Positions 63,272 through 64,000 of a stretch of DNA of 64,000 bases are shown here, one piece after another. Position 1 is the first letter of the stretch. Each line of letters opens with the position of its first letter. Source of the stretch: Gemmatimonadota bacterium. Its GTDB lineage: Bacteria > Gemmatimonadota > Gemmatimonadetes > Gemmatimonadales > Gemmatimonadaceae. Location of the stretch: NCBI GenBank assembly GCA_016871915.1, contig VHBP01000001.1, forward strand, positions 50,790-114,789, in the 5' to 3' direction. Position numbers and translations under genes: made by a program. Under the pieces are notes generated by a model that saw only the letters and a list, made by a program, of their open reading frames with translations, made no database searches and had not been told where the DNA came from.

Positions 63272-64000
63272 ATGCGTCGCCTCGTCGTCGCGTCCTTCGC
63301 TCTCGCCGCGCTCGCCGCTCCGGTGGCGGCACAGACCACCACCACCGGGTGCGCTACGGCGACCTCGCTGGCCTGCAACAGTCTCTCCGATGTTTTCTCC
63401 TCGCTCTCGTCGCAGCTGGGCGGGGCGATCGCCGGCGGCAGCCACACCCTCGGTCTCGGCACCACCCTGGGTGGCTTCCCGCACTTCGCCGTCGCGGGCC
63501 GCGTGAACGCCGTCTTCAGCAAGTTGCCCGATCCGCGCAACGCGACGGTGGCTGGCGCCACCTCCACGGCGGCCAAGCTCGCGGCGAACAGTGAGTTGAT
63601 CGCCCTCCCGACCCTCGATGCCGCCGTCGGCATCTTCGAGGGGATCAAGCTGGGCGTCACCAAGGTCGGCGGCGTCGACGTGCTGGCGAGCGCGACCTAT
63701 GTCCCGAACCTCGACATCTCCTCGCTCAAGGTCACGCCCAGCGCGCAGTACCAGCTCGGCTACGGTGTGCGCATCGGGCTCCTCGAGCAGTCGCTCCTCG
63801 TCCCCGGGGTCGCGGTCTCAATCCTCAAGCGTGACCTCCCCTCGATGGACGTCGCGGTGAAGGCCAAGGACGCGAGTCTCTCGCTCACGAACTACAAGGT
63901 CGGCACGACCTCGTGGCGGGTCGCCGCGCAGAAGAATCTCCTCATGCTCCAGGCCGCGGTCGGCTTCGGGCAGGACACGTATGATGCCAGCGCGCGGCTC
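63272..64000 (+). CDS. Secreted beta-rich protein (DUF6588-like), 3' end cut by window
   Basis: The frame runs open from the ATG at 63272 to the right edge (243 residues) and has AAGGAG 8 nt upstream. A signal peptide MRRLVVASFALAALAAPVAA is followed by mature sequence starting QTTTTGCA with two early cysteines. The body alternates strand-like stretches rich in Gly, Val and Leu, as in outer-membrane barrels. Function unknown; the C-terminus is outside the window. Confidence 0.7.
   Translation, partial: MRRLVVASFALAALAAPVAAQTTTTGCATATSLACNSLSDVFSSLSSQLGGAIAGGSHTLGLGTTLGGFPHFAVAGRVNAVFSKLPDPRNATVAGATSTAAKLAANSELIALPTLDAAVGIFEGIKLGVTKVGGVDVLASATYVPNLDISSLKVTPSAQYQLGYGVRIGLLEQSLLVPGVAVSILKRDLPSMDVAVKAKDASLSLTNYKVGTTSWRVAAQKNLLMLQAAVGFGQDTYDASARL

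Overview
The window is about 64 kb of GC-rich bacterial chromosome, densely packed and mostly one-directional: almost every gene from 6.76 kb to the right edge is on the + strand, and most neighbours overlap by 4 nt (ATGA or GTGA). The lineage suggested is a Gemmatimonadota-type Gram-negative bacterium. The pointers are outer-membrane barrels and a lipoprotein, a MurE with the meso-diaminopimelate DNPR motif, a PASTA-bearing FtsI, a type 2 IleRS and a complete division/cell-wall cluster. This is inference from gene content, not from a database search.

Left part (0-17.6 kb): the 3' part of an oligopeptidase B-like gene and a family 2 glycosyltransferase run rightward. A three-gene proton-translocating transhydrogenase operon (pntAA-pntAB-pntB) runs leftward. 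A non-coding, partly AT-rich stretch (5.75-6.5 kb) holds a perfect 13-bp palindrome and several DnaA-box-like 9-mers. A 57-residue membrane protein with its own terminator follows. Then come tilS-hpt-ftsH, yggS, ileS, a DksA/TraR-type zinc finger gene, lspA, rluD, a secreted HExxH peptidase, a 58-residue membrane protein and tRNA-Val(UAC). A signal-peptide TPR protein ends at a strong terminator.

Centre (19.6-41.1 kb): the dcw cluster rsmH-ftsL-ftsI-murE-murF-mraY-murD-ftsW-murG-murC-ftsQ-ftsA-ftsZ is complete except that mraZ, murB and ddl are not here. It makes lipid II precursors, flips or polymerises them and builds the Z-ring. It is followed by an M23 LytM-type peptidase, a VWA-like membrane protein, ftsY and recG.

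Right part (41.2-64 kb): asnS is followed by a nucleoside/deoxyribose salvage group (deoC, an 801-residue ALDH16-type double aldehyde dehydrogenase, deoB, cdd) with alr inside it and mazG divergent. Then come a lipoprotein, an outer-membrane barrel, a REC-HisKA-HATPase hybrid and miaB. Between miaB and fbp (54.3-56.5 kb) lies a scar: both ends of a broken comEC flank a leftward block holding a truncated, frameshifted rlmB-like gene and a DUF998 membrane protein with lower GC. After it come fbp, a methylmalonyl-CoA mutase catalytic subunit, an FmdB-type zinc ribbon gene, argS, a PfkB-family kinase, purM and a secreted protein cut by the right edge.

A recurring regulatory signal is a TANNNT hexamer exactly 6 nt before the start codon (tilS, hpt, murC, ftsY, asnS), which suggests leaderless or nearly leaderless transcripts that subdivide the overlapping gene runs.
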